Positions 1-7,593 of a stretch of 26,079 nt of DNA are shown here, piece by piece. The DNA lies in assembly GCA_041581935.1 (NCBI GenBank), contig JBFICP010000015.1:1-26079 (forward strand), written 5' to 3'. The stretch is from JAABYT01 sp041581935. Its GTDB lineage: Bacteria; Pseudomonadota; Gammaproteobacteria; HK1. The position numbers and the translations under genes were made by a program. The notes beneath the pieces are model-generated. The model made no database searches. It had not been told where the DNA came from and saw only the letters and a list, made by a program, of their open reading frames with translations. Position 1 is the stretch's first letter. Every line of letters starts with the position of its first letter.

Positions 1-163
1 CGATCTCATCGAGCTGAGGAATCTGGCGGTGGTCGGAAATCTCATCATCGACTCGGCGCTCGCGAGGCGCGAGAGCCGGGGGCTGCACTACACGCTGGAT
101 TTTCCCGAGCCGGAAACTTCGGCGCCGCCGGCGGACACCGTGCTCACGCCGCCCCGGGCCTGA
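1..163 (+). CDS. nadB: L-aspartate oxidase, C-terminal end (partial)
   Basis: The reading frame enters from the left edge (first full codon at base 2) and stops with TGA at 161-163. It encodes the last 53 residues of a protein. The stretch beginning DLIELRNLAVVGNLI and running through RRESRGLHYTLDFP matches the C-terminal helical end of L-aspartate oxidase (NadB), where ELRN...ARxESRGLHxxxDxP is the conserved signature. NadB is the FAD enzyme that oxidises aspartate to iminoaspartate, the first step of de novo NAD synthesis. The FAD and catalytic domains lie outside the window. The last 18 or so residues are Pro/Ala-rich and look like a non-conserved tail. The gene converges on epmA. Fumarate reductase/succinate dehydrogenase flavoproteins are related, but the ESRGLH..DFP ending favours NadB. 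Confidence 0.85.
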   Translation, partial: DLIELRNLAVVGNLIIDSALARRESRGLHYTLDFPEPETSAPPADTVLTPPRA

Positions 164-236
164 CCTCGACAGGCAATCCGGCCCCTCCAGGCGCACGCAC
201 GCTTTAAAGGGCCGAAGTCGCGATGCGGAGCATGGC

Positions 237-1226
237 TCAGGCTCGCGACAGCGGAAATGCCATCACCGACTCGATGCAGGTTTCGCCAGCGGCGACCATG
301 AAAAGCCGCTCGAGGCCCACGGCAACACCGGCGCAGTCCGGCATGCCATGGGCCAGCGCGGCCAGCAATCGTTCGTCCACCGGCATCGGCGCCAGTCCGA
401 GCCGCTCGCGCGTGTCGATGTCGGCCGCGAAGCGACGCCGTTGCTCGGCCGCGTCGGTGAGCTCGTGATACCCGTTGGCGATCTCGATGCCATTCACGAA
501 CAGCTCGAAGCGCGCCGCCACCGGAGGGCTGCCCTCGTGGACCCGCGCCAGTGCCGCCTGGCTCGCGGGATAGTCGTAGACGTAAACGCGACCCTCACCG
601 AGCGCCGGCTGGACCGCGTGACTGAAAAGAAAATCCAGCAGCGTGTCACGTTCCCGGTGCCGCCCGCCGGAGGCATTGAGCCCGGCGGCTTGGGCGCGCG
701 CCGCCAGCTCCTCGGTGCTCGCCGAGAAGGGATCGGGTGCGCCGTGGCGCAGAAATACGTCGCGATAGCTGAGACGGTTGCACGCGCTCGCTGCTCCCAG
801 CAGTCGGTCGAGCAACGCGTCGAGCTCGTCCATGAGCGCGTGATGATCGAGACCCGGCCGGTACCATTCGAGCAGGGTGAACTCGGGATTGTGCAGCCGG
901 CCGCACTCGCCGTCGCGAAATACCCGGCTCACTTGGTAGATGGGACCGCTGCCCGCTGCCAGCAGGCGCTTCATGGCGAATTCCGGAGACGTCTGCAGAT
1001 ACAGGTGCCGATTCGCGGCACCCGCACGGCAGCGGGTCGTGAGGCTCGCGATGTGGATATCGGTGGCGCCGGCGGCCGCCAACACCGGCGTCTCCACCTC
1101 GAGCACGCCGCGCTCGGCGAAGAATTGCCGGATGCATGCCAGCCCGCGTGCGCGCAAGCGCAGCGCCTCGAGACCGGCGGCGGGGCGCCAGTCTCGTCGC
1201 ACATCGTTGCCCGGGTCCGCGCTCAC
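237..1226 (-). CDS. epmA: EF-P beta-lysylation ligase EpmA (PoxA/GenX/YjeA)
   Basis: A class II lysyl-tRNA-synthetase paralogue without an anticodon-binding domain. It activates (R)-beta-lysine and attaches it to the conserved lysine of elongation factor P. Visible features are the N-terminal core (FFAERGVLEVETPVL), motif 2 (FRDGECGRLHNPEF, then LLEWYRPG) and motif 3 (GVAVGLERLFM) near the C-terminus. About 329 residues agrees with about 325 for E. coli EpmA. The chosen start is a GTG whose last bases overlap the efp stop (GTGA arrangement). A second in-frame GTG at 1202 would give 321 residues and cannot be excluded. The frame stays open upstream into efp, but that part is antisense-like low-complexity sequence and is not coding. 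It lies directly downstream of efp, its substrate gene, so the two are probably co-transcribed. The beta-lysine-forming aminomutase EpmB is not in the window. Confidence 0.9.
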   Translation of the reverse strand: MSADPGNDVRRDWRPAAGLEALRLRARGLACIRQFFAERGVLEVETPVLAAAGATDIHIASLTTRCRAGAANRHLYLQTSPEFAMKRLLAAGSGPIYQVSRVFRDGECGRLHNPEFTLLEWYRPGLDHHALMDELDALLDRLLGAASACNRLSYRDVFLRHGAPDPFSASTEELAARAQAAGLNASGGRHRERDTLLDFLFSHAVQPALGEGRVYVYDYPASQAALARVHEGSPPVAARFELFVNGIEIANGYHELTDAAEQRRRFAADIDTRERLGLAPMPVDERLLAALAHGMPDCAGVAVGLERLFMVAAGETCIESVMAFPLSRA

Positions 1227-1792
1227 TCCTTGACGCGTGACACGTACTCGCCGGTGCGGGTATCGATCTTGATGAGCTCGCCCTCCTCCACGAACAGCGG
1301 CACCTTGACGGTGGCGCCGGTCTCCACGGTGGCCGGCTTGGTGGCGCCGCTCGCGGTATCTCCACGCAAGCCTGGATCGGTGTCGGTGACGGTGAGATTG
1401 ACGAAGTTCGGCGGCACCACGAGTATCGGCGCGCCGTTCCACAGCGTCACCACGCAGGTGTCCTGCTCTTTGAGCCAGTTGGCGGCGTCAGCGACGGCTT
1501 CCTGACCCGCCGTGTACTGCTCGTAACTCGACTCGTCCATGAAGTGCCACTCGGAACCGTCGCTGTAAAGGTACTGGAGCGACATTTCGACGACATCCGC
1601 CGCCTCCAGGGTTTCGCCCGATCGGAAGGTGCGCTCCATGACCCGACCGGTTTTCAGATTGCGCAGCTTCACGCGGTTGAATGCCTGGCCTTTGCCGGGC
1701 TTGACGAATTCGTTCTCGATGATCGAGCAGGGGTCGTTGTCGATCATGACCTTGAGACCGCCTTTGAACTCGTTGGTGCTGTAGGTTGCCAT
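1223..1792 (-). CDS. efp: Translation elongation factor P
   Basis: Encodes 189 residues that match EF-P along their full length (E. coli EF-P is 188). It has an N-terminal KOW-like domain followed by two OB-fold domains and the family ending GEYVSRVKE. EF-P binds between the P and E sites of the ribosome and relieves stalling at polyproline stretches. The modification loop reads FVKPGKGQAF, and the lysine in PGKG is residue 34, the known beta-lysylation site in EpmA-type EF-Ps. This fits the adjacent epmA. The central PPNFVNL..TDTDPGLRGDT block is a family hallmark. The ATG at 1792 gives the standard N-terminus MATYSTNEFKGG. No strong Shine-Dalgarno is visible; the upstream leader is A/T-rich. 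Confidence 0.97.
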   Translation of the reverse strand: MATYSTNEFKGGLKVMIDNDPCSIIENEFVKPGKGQAFNRVKLRNLKTGRVMERTFRSGETLEAADVVEMSLQYLYSDGSEWHFMDESSYEQYTAGQEAVADAANWLKEQDTCVVTLWNGAPILVVPPNFVNLTVTDTDPGLRGDTASGATKPATVETGATVKVPLFVEEGELIKIDTRTGEYVSRVKE

Positions 1793-1894
1793 TAAATAAA
1801 TACCATTAATCAGCAGGTTATAGTATTTTAATCAAGTCGTTTATGAAAAACTGTCGACATCTGGCTAAAGTTCCACGGATCAGCCGCCGATATA
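1793..1894. promoter_or_regulatory. A/T-rich divergent region between efp and the candidate sRNA
   Basis: This gap between efp (leftward) and the candidate small RNA (rightward) is clearly A/T-rich against its neighbours, as expected for promoters. On the + strand TATAGT (1819-1824) and TTTAAT (1827-1832) resemble -10 elements, but neither has a good -35 at the right distance. On the - strand TATAAC (1816-1821 read in reverse) is a possible -10 for efp, again without a convincing -35. The exact start sites cannot be fixed from the sequence. Confidence 0.35.
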
Positions 1895-1971
1895 TCACCT
1901 GAACGGATTTACCCCCCTCCTCCTCCCTAGTCCGTTCCTTGGCCGAGACCAGAGGTCTCGGCTTTTTTTTT
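1895..1971 (+). ncRNA. Candidate trans-acting small RNA with anti-Shine-Dalgarno C/U-rich loop (Cuckoo/CcsR-like)
   Basis: A 7-bp perfect stem GAACGGA (1901-1907) / TCCGTTC (1931-1937) encloses a 23-nt loop with the run CCCCCCTCCTCCTCCC (1912-1927), complementary to Shine-Dalgarno GGAGG-type sequences. Four bases downstream is an intrinsic terminator pointing rightward. No protein gene on the + strand lies upstream that this terminator could serve, since the flanking genes efp and parC are both on the - strand. A hairpin displaying CCUCCUCCC followed by a terminator is the layout described for the Cuckoo/CcsR sRNA family, and Xanthomonas sX13 similarly displays C-rich loops. The 3' end at the T-run is well defined. 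The 5' end is uncertain and could lie anywhere from about 1830 to 1895. Expression and targets are inference. Confidence 0.6.
1942..1971 (+). terminator. Rho-independent terminator
   Basis: A 9-bp perfect stem GCCGAGACC / GGTCTCGGC with a 3-nt AGA loop (1942-1962) is followed by nine T residues (1963-1971). The T-run is on the + strand only; read leftward there is no T-run after the hairpin, so it does not serve parC or efp. It ends the candidate sRNA. Confidence 0.9.
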
Positions 1972-1982
1972 GCGACGTTCCC

Positions 1983-4226
1983 TCAGTCGCTCGCGACCAG
2001 GCGCTCGACGCGCTGCAGACCCCGCGGCAACTTGCGCCCCCGGCGCCCGCGGCCGAGCTGGTAGTGCTCGAGATCCGAGGCCTTCAAGGTCACGTGCCGC
2101 TTGCCTGCATGCACGGTGAGCTGGCCGCCCTCGGGCACGACCGCTATCGCGACCACGAATTCCTCCCGGGCCTTGAGCCGCGCCGGTGGTATCTGGATGA
2201 TCTTGAGTCCCTTGCCGCGCGCGAGCAGCGGCAGCTCCGCGATCTCCGCGAGCAGCAGGTGGCCCGCGGAGGTCACCGCCGCCACCCAGCCGCCGTCCAC
2301 GTCACGCACCGGCTGCGGCGTCAGCACGCAAGCATTGTTCGGTCGTGTCAGCACCGCCTTGCCCGATTTGTTCTTGGCCTGAAGATCACCGAGTCGCGCC
2401 ACGAACCCGTAGCCTGCATCCGTGGCCAGCAGGTAGCGGTCGTCGGGTTCGCCGATCATGACGCCGGCGAAGGTCGCGCCGGCCGGTGGCTTGATGCGCC
2501 CCGACAGCGGCTCGCCCTGCCCACGCGCCGAAGGCAGCGTGTGCGCCGCCAGGGTATACGCGCGGCCGGTGGAATCCAGGAATACCGCGGCCTGGTTGCT
2601 GCGGCCACGATCGGCCGCCTTGAACCCGTCACCGGACTTGTAGGCGAGGCTCAGGGCGTCGACGTCGTGACCCTTGGCGGCCCGTACCCAGCCGCGTTCC
2701 GAGAGCACGACCGTGATCGCCTCCGAAGGCACCAGCGTCGTCTGATCCATGGTCTGGGCCGGCGCGCGCTCGACGATCGGCGAGCGGCGCTCATCACCGT
2801 AGCGCTCGGCGTCGGCGATGATCTCGTCGCGGATGACTCGCTTGAGTCGCCGCCGATCCTTGAGGGTCTTCTCGAGCGATTGACGTTCCTCGGCGAGCTC
2901 CTCCTGCTCGCCGCGGATGCGCATTTCCTCCAGCTTCGCCAGATGACGCAGCCTCAGGTCGAGTATCGCGTCGGCCTGGGTGTCGCTCAGCTCGAAGCGC
3001 TTCATGAGAACCGGCTTCGGCTTGTCCTCGTTTCGAATGATCGCAATGACCTCGTCGATATTGAGGAAGGCGATGAGGTAGCCCTCCAGCACGTGCAGGC
3101 GTGCTTCCACCTTCGCCAGTCGGTGCTGCAGGCGCCTGCGCACGGTCTCGGTGCGGAAGGTCAGCCATTCGTCGAGCAGATCGCGCAGATTCTTGAGCTG
3201 CGGACGGCCATTGATGCCGATGACATTCATGTTGACGCGGTAGCTGCGCTCGAGATCCGTCGTCGAGAACAAATGTGACATGAGGCTGTCCACGTCGACG
3301 CGATTCGAACGCGGCACGATCACCAGCCGCGTCGGATTCTCATGATCGGACTCGTCGCGCAGATCCTCCACCAGTGGCAGCTTTTTTGCCGTCATCTGCG
3401 CGGCGATCTGCTCGAGCACCCGCGCCCCGCTCACCTGGTAGGGAAGCGCCGTCACCACGATGCTGCCGTCCTCGCGCTCGTAGCAAGCGCGCATGCGCAC
3501 CGACCCGGCGCCGCTCTTGTACATGGCTTTGATGTCGCCGATCGGCGTGATGATCTCCGCGTCGGTGGGGAAATCCGGCCCCTTGATATGCTTGAGCAGA
3601 TCCGCGAGGGTCGCCTTCGGCGATTCCAGCAGCCGCACGCAGGCCGCCGCCACTTCCCGAAGATTGTGCGGCGGCACATCCGTGGCCATGCCGACGGCGA
3701 TGCCCGCGGCGCCATTGAGTAACACGTGGGGCAAACGCGCCGGCAGCAGGGACGGCTCTTCGAGTGTGGCGTCGAAATTCGCCACCCAGTCCACCGTACC
3801 CTCGCCGAGCTCCGCGAGCAGCACCTCCGAGAACGCGGTCAGACGCGATTCCGTATAGCGCATCGCGGCGAAGGATTTCGGATCGTCAGGCGAGCCCCAG
3901 TTACCCTGACCGTCGACGAGCGGATAGCGGAACGAGAACGGTTGCGCCATGAGCACCATGGCTTCGTAACAGGCGCTCTCGCCGTGCGGGTGAAACTTGC
4001 CGAGCACGTCGCCCACGGTGCGCGCGGATTTCTTGTACTTGGCGGCCGCGCTGAGCCCCAGCTCCGACATGGCGTAAACGATGCGCCGCTGCACCGGTTT
4101 GAGACCGTCGCCGATGTGCGGGAGGGCGCGATCGAGAATGACGTACATGGAGTAATCCAGGTACGCCTTCTCGGTGAAGTCCTTCAGTGAGACGCGTTCG
4201 AAGTCCTCGTAAATTTGCTCCGCCAT
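1983..4226 (-). CDS. parC: DNA topoisomerase IV subunit A
   Basis: A 747-residue protein close in length to E. coli ParC (752). It provides the DNA breakage-reunion activity of the ParC2ParE2 tetramer that decatenates daughter chromosomes. The catalytic tyrosine is Y124 in AAMRYTESRL. The quinolone-resistance region reads HPHGESACYEA, so the positions equivalent to E. coli Ser80 and Glu84 (here S84 and E88) carry the sensitive-type residues. An N-terminal winged-helix/tower region is followed by a long coiled coil (about residues 360-490) and a degenerate C-terminal beta-propeller. The Gly/Arg-rich tail (GRGRRGRKLPRG) is near the C-terminus. An AAGGA sequence sits about 7 bases before the ATG. 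The gene starts 10 bases after the parE stop, so they form one operon. GyrA is excluded by ParC-type sequence and by pairing with ParE. Confidence 0.96.
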   Translation of the reverse strand: MAEQIYEDFERVSLKDFTEKAYLDYSMYVILDRALPHIGDGLKPVQRRIVYAMSELGLSAAAKYKKSARTVGDVLGKFHPHGESACYEAMVLMAQPFSFRYPLVDGQGNWGSPDDPKSFAAMRYTESRLTAFSEVLLAELGEGTVDWVANFDATLEEPSLLPARLPHVLLNGAAGIAVGMATDVPPHNLREVAAACVRLLESPKATLADLLKHIKGPDFPTDAEIITPIGDIKAMYKSGAGSVRMRACYEREDGSIVVTALPYQVSGARVLEQIAAQMTAKKLPLVEDLRDESDHENPTRLVIVPRSNRVDVDSLMSHLFSTTDLERSYRVNMNVIGINGRPQLKNLRDLLDEWLTFRTETVRRRLQHRLAKVEARLHVLEGYLIAFLNIDEVIAIIRNEDKPKPVLMKRFELSDTQADAILDLRLRHLAKLEEMRIRGEQEELAEERQSLEKTLKDRRRLKRVIRDEIIADAERYGDERRSPIVERAPAQTMDQTTLVPSEAITVVLSERGWVRAAKGHDVDALSLAYKSGDGFKAADRGRSNQAAVFLDSTGRAYTLAAHTLPSARGQGEPLSGRIKPPAGATFAGVMIGEPDDRYLLATDAGYGFVARLGDLQAKNKSGKAVLTRPNNACVLTPQPVRDVDGGWVAAVTSAGHLLLAEIAELPLLARGKGLKIIQIPPARLKAREEFVVAIAVVPEGGQLTVHAGKRHVTLKASDLEHYQLGRGRRGRKLPRGLQRVERLVASD

Positions 4227-4236
4227 GGCATGTCCT

Positions 4237-6129
4237 TCAAATTTCCGCTAAATCGCCCTTCTTCTCGAGCCACGACTTGCGATCCGTGGCGCGTTTCTTG
4301 GCGAGCAGCATGTCCAGAGTCTGGTGTGTATCGTCTCCCGCCTCGATGGTGAGCTGCACCAGTCGGCGGGTCGCGGGCGCAATCGTGGTCTCCCGCAGCT
4401 GCATGGGATTCATCTCTCCGAGACCCTTGAAGCGCTGCACGCTTACCTTGCCCCGCCGCTTCTCGGCGGCGATGCGGTCGAGCGTGCCGGTTTTCTCGTG
4501 GTCGTCGAGCGCGTAGAAAACTTCCTTGCCGACGTCGATGCGGTACAGCGGCGGCATTGCCACGTACACGTGTCCCTGCTCCACCAGCGGTGCGAAATGG
4601 CGTAGAAACAGGGCACACAGAAGCGCACCGATATGCGCGCCATCGGAATCGGCGTCCGCGAGGATGCAGATCTTGCCGTAACGGAGTCCCTCTAGATTGC
4701 TGCTCCCCGGGTCGACGCCGATGGCGACGGAAATGTCGTGCACTTCCTGGGATCCCAGCACCTCGGCCGGCTCGACTTCCCAGGTATTGAGAATCTTGCC
4801 CCGCAACGGCATGACCGCCTGGAACTCCCTGTCGCGAGCCTGCTTGGCCGAGCCGCCCGCCGAGTCACCCTCGACGAGGAACAGCTCCGTACGTGCCGGG
4901 TCTTGGGATGTGCAGTCCGAGAGCTTGCCGGGAAGTGCGGGGCCGGCGGTGATTTTTTTGCGCACCACTTTCTTGCGGCTGCGAAGCCGCAGCTGCGCAT
5001 TGCTGATGGCCAGCTCGGCGATGCGATCGCCGGATTCGGGATGCTGGTTCAGCCACAGGCTGAACGCGTCTTTGGTGACACCGGAGACGAAGGCCGCGCA
5101 TTCGCGCGAGGACAGGCGGTCCTTGGTCTGGCCGGTGAACTGGGGGTCGGTGACTTTCACCGACAAGACGAAGCTCAAGCGTTCCCAGATGTCGTCCGGC
5201 GTGAGCTTCACGCCCCGGGGAAGGAGGCTGCGAAACTCGCAGTACTCGCGCAGCGCCTCCAGAAGTCCACCGCGGAAACCGTTCACGTGGGTTCCGCCCT
5301 GGGTGGTCGGGATCAAATTGACGTAGCTCTCGACCGGGCCGTCGCCACCCTCGGGTAGCCACACGGCCGCCCAGTCGGCCGCTTCGGAGTTGCCCTCGAA
5401 GCTGCCGAGAAAGGGCTCTTCGGGGATGCGCTCGAGTCCTTCGAGTGCGTCCAAGAGATAATCGCTGAGCCCGTCCTCGTAGAACCATTCCTCGTGATCC
5501 CCACTCGCCTCGTCGTCGAAACGCACCGTGAGACCGGGGCACAAGACCGCCTTCGCGCGCAACGCATGCTTGAGACGGGAAACGGAGATCTTGGCCGAGT
5601 CGAAGTAGCGCGGATTCGGCCAAAATCGGATAGTGGTGCCGGTATTACGCTTGCCGACGCTGCCGACGACCTCGAGCTCGCTCTTCTTGTCGCCACCGGC
5701 GAAGGACATGTTGTATTCCTGCCCGCCGCGCCGAATCCACACCTCGAGATTTTTTGACAGCGCATTCACAACCGACACGCCAACGCCGTGCAGACCACCG
5801 GAGAACCGGTAATTCTTGTCGGAGAACTTACCGCCGGCGTGAAGTCGGGTGAGTATCAGCTCGACGCCCGAAATCTGCTCCTCGGGATGCACGTCCACCG
5901 GCATGCCACGACCGTTGTCGGTAACGCTGAGCGAGCCGTCCTTGTGCAACCTGACGTCGAGTCGATTGGCGAAACCGGCGATGGCTTCGTCGACACCGTT
6001 GTCGATGACTTCCAAAGCGAGATGATTGGGACGCGCGGTATCGGTGTACATGCCGGGGCGTTTTCGCACCGGCTCGAGACCCGTCAGTACTTCGATATCG
6101 GACGCGTCGTAGCGCTGGCTCATCGGCAT
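4237..6129 (-). CDS. parE: DNA topoisomerase IV subunit B
   Basis: A 630-residue protein, the same length as E. coli ParE and alignable throughout. It supplies the ATPase and TOPRIM functions of topoisomerase IV. The GHKL ATPase motifs are visible (EVIDNGVDEA, DNGRGMPVD, GGLHGVGVSVVNALS). The TOPRIM motifs are EGDSAGGSA and DADSDGAHI, and the C-terminal FKGLGEMNPMQL segment is typical. Two in-frame ATGs (6129 and 6123) are possible starts; the second gives MSQRYDASDIEVL, closer to the E. coli N-terminus. ParC follows 10 bases downstream. The CNP1-like gene lies 92 bases upstream on the same strand, so parE could be read from its own promoter in that gap or by read-through. Confidence 0.96.
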   Translation of the reverse strand: MPMSQRYDASDIEVLTGLEPVRKRPGMYTDTARPNHLALEVIDNGVDEAIAGFANRLDVRLHKDGSLSVTDNGRGMPVDVHPEEQISGVELILTRLHAGGKFSDKNYRFSGGLHGVGVSVVNALSKNLEVWIRRGGQEYNMSFAGGDKKSELEVVGSVGKRNTGTTIRFWPNPRYFDSAKISVSRLKHALRAKAVLCPGLTVRFDDEASGDHEEWFYEDGLSDYLLDALEGLERIPEEPFLGSFEGNSEAADWAAVWLPEGGDGPVESYVNLIPTTQGGTHVNGFRGGLLEALREYCEFRSLLPRGVKLTPDDIWERLSFVLSVKVTDPQFTGQTKDRLSSRECAAFVSGVTKDAFSLWLNQHPESGDRIAELAISNAQLRLRSRKKVVRKKITAGPALPGKLSDCTSQDPARTELFLVEGDSAGGSAKQARDREFQAVMPLRGKILNTWEVEPAEVLGSQEVHDISVAIGVDPGSSNLEGLRYGKICILADADSDGAHIGALLCALFLRHFAPLVEQGHVYVAMPPLYRIDVGKEVFYALDDHEKTGTLDRIAAEKRRGKVSVQRFKGLGEMNPMQLRETTIAPATRRLVQLTIEAGDDTHQTLDMLLAKKRATDRKSWLEKKGDLAEI

Positions 6130-6221
6130 TCGATTGGGCGTGCGCGAGCGAATTTCCCGGCGAGTTGGCCGTTGTCAGCCATGTTCACGGCCGCATTCAA
6201 GAGTCAGGTCGAGTGACGAAA

Positions 6222-6854
6222 TCAGTCACTGGCTTCCGGTTGCTTCGGGGCGACCCGCGGACGTCGGGGGTCGTGCATTACCAGGCGCTCGAGCACGGTA
6301 TCGCTGTCCACCGCCCACCCCTCGGCGTCGCACACGTAGGTCTCCACCAGCGCGGTTCGGTAACCCATCGGTCCCCTGGTGTGGAAATACTGCCACTCGG
6401 GCTCGGGCATGGGCGCGAAGCGCCCGTCCTTGGTGCCGTAAGCGAAGCTCTTGACCTCCTTGGTAGCGCATCGAATGCCCTCGTAGATGATGTTGCTCGC
6501 ACCCCCCGGAGCCTGAATGACGACCGTGTAGCGCAGCACCTCGTCCGAAGTCAGCGCCACGGAGTTGACGTCGATGTAGTAGTTGTAGTCGGGATCGCCG
6601 GTCTCGGCGCGCAGCGGAAGCAGGTCCTTCGCGCGCGGAAAGGACGGCAGCGCCACCTGCTCTTCTTTCCATGGCACCTCGAGCTCAGGCTCGGCGCGCT
6701 CCGCCGGCGTCAAGTTCTGCTCGGGCCTCGCGGGATTGTCAACGTGGCTCGAGGCGATCACCGCCGACGTGCTCGCCAGCAGCGCGATGAGCACCGGCAG
6801 CCAGCGTCGTGACCGGATTCGAATCGTGACCAGGGAGCGTCGCAGGACATCCAT
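6222..6854 (-). CDS. CNP1-like family secreted protein
   Basis: A 210-residue protein with an Arg-rich N-terminus followed by a hydrophobic stretch (WLPVLIALLASTSAVIA, about residues 18-34). That is a Sec signal peptide or anchor with no lipobox cysteine. The mature part contains WKEEQVALPSFPRAKDLLPL, YYIDVNSVAL, YTVVIQAPGGASNI and EGIRCATKEVKSFAYG, the layout of the CNP1-like domain family (first named from a cryptic neisserial protein). The biochemical function of this family is not established. A C-terminal proline/arginine-rich tail follows. Two cysteines (in GIRCATKE and ETYVCDAEG) could form a periplasmic disulfide. It sits upstream of parE in the same orientation, but I see no functional link with topoisomerase. 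Confidence 0.75.
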   Translation of the reverse strand: MDVLRRSLVTIRIRSRRWLPVLIALLASTSAVIASSHVDNPARPEQNLTPAERAEPELEVPWKEEQVALPSFPRAKDLLPLRAETGDPDYNYYIDVNSVALTSDEVLRYTVVIQAPGGASNIIYEGIRCATKEVKSFAYGTKDGRFAPMPEPEWQYFHTRGPMGYRTALVETYVCDAEGWAVDSDTVLERLVMHDPRRPRVAPKQPEASD

Positions 6855-6960
6855 CGGCGACCAAGTGTAACCCGCATCGCGCCTCAGTTAACTACCCCGA
6901 GGGGTGCAAATCGGTGCGCATCAAGACCGAATAGTTCACTTTAAACTGGTCTATAAACGA

Positions 6961-6989
6961 GATATATTACAATAGATTACATTAGTTAA
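6961..6989 (-). promoter_or_regulatory. Candidate sigma-70 promoter upstream of the CNP1-like gene
   Basis: Read leftward, TTAACT (6984-6989) and TATATC (6961-6966) are separated by 17 bases, each matching 4 of 6 consensus positions. They lie in a strongly A/T-rich stretch (about 6930-7010) between the end of the DUF3501 gene and the CNP1-like gene. No stem-loop terminator is seen for the upstream operon in this gap. Confidence 0.35.
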
Positions 6990-7002
6990 TTAAAGTTAAA
7001 TA

Positions 7003-7587
7003 TCAATCGATGTCTGCCGCCAAAGCGGCACGCAGTCGCTCCGGCACCGGCTCCACCGTGTAGTCGTATTGTGGGTGATCGATGCCGATACCGATGGCGG
7101 CACCGTTTTTGATCGCCGCGCACGCGGTCTCGTCGAGCTCGAATCGAAGAAAATGCACCGCCGAGGTCTTATCCTCGGTGCTGCGTTCGAGATCCTCGTC
7201 GGCAATCGCCCATGTGCGCTCTCCGCCGGCGGCTCTCAGCCACACGCGGGCTTCGATGCCGTGCAACGCCTCGAGCGCCCGGCGGCGTTCCTCCACATCC
7301 GGATACTCGAGCATGAAGGTCGCCTTGAGATTTCTGCCATCGGGGATGAGCGGGTTGTAGGCATTCAGCTCCTCCTCGATTCCTGCCGCCTCGAAGATGC
7401 GCTCGATGCGCAGCATCTCCTGAACCTGGTACTGGATGGTGCGCCGATCTTCGAAGTACAGGGTCGCGTGGGGGCCGAGAGCGAGCTGGCGATTCTTCTT
7501 GTGCTCGAGAATCTCGGCACGGAATCGCGGGCGCACCTCGGCGTAGTCTTCCAGGGAGTAGAGATCGTTGCGGGTCAGCGGTTGCAT
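7003..7587 (-). CDS. DUF3501 family protein
   Basis: A 194-residue soluble protein starting MQPLTRNDLYSLEDY. It contains the family-typical segments RPRFRAEILEHKKNR, LGPHATLYFEDRRTI and YQVQEMLRIERIFE, and ends in a region with GIGIDHPQYDYT. There are no signal peptide, membrane segment or cysteine-cluster motifs; one cysteine lies in ETACAAIKN. The molecular function is unknown. The start ATG lies only 6 bases after the stop of the Fe-S reductase gene, and DUF3501 proteins are typically found beside such HdrD/GlpC-like and rubrerythrin genes. This suggests a dedicated partner or assembly factor in the same redox pathway; that role is inference. Confidence 0.82.
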   Translation of the reverse strand: MQPLTRNDLYSLEDYAEVRPRFRAEILEHKKNRQLALGPHATLYFEDRRTIQYQVQEMLRIERIFEAAGIEEELNAYNPLIPDGRNLKATFMLEYPDVEERRRALEALHGIEARVWLRAAGGERTWAIADEDLERSTEDKTSAVHFLRFELDETACAAIKNGAAIGIGIDHPQYDYTVEPVPERLRAALAADID

Positions 7588-7593
7588 GGTTTG

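Noticed and set aside
237..1442. Longer form of epmA reaching 1442
   Set aside because: The extra N-terminal part overlaps efp in another frame and is Arg/His-rich with no EpmA similarity; homology begins near 1190-1226.
2064..3278. Long + strand frame opposite parC
   Set aside because: His/Arg/Leu-rich antisense shadow of a highly conserved gene.
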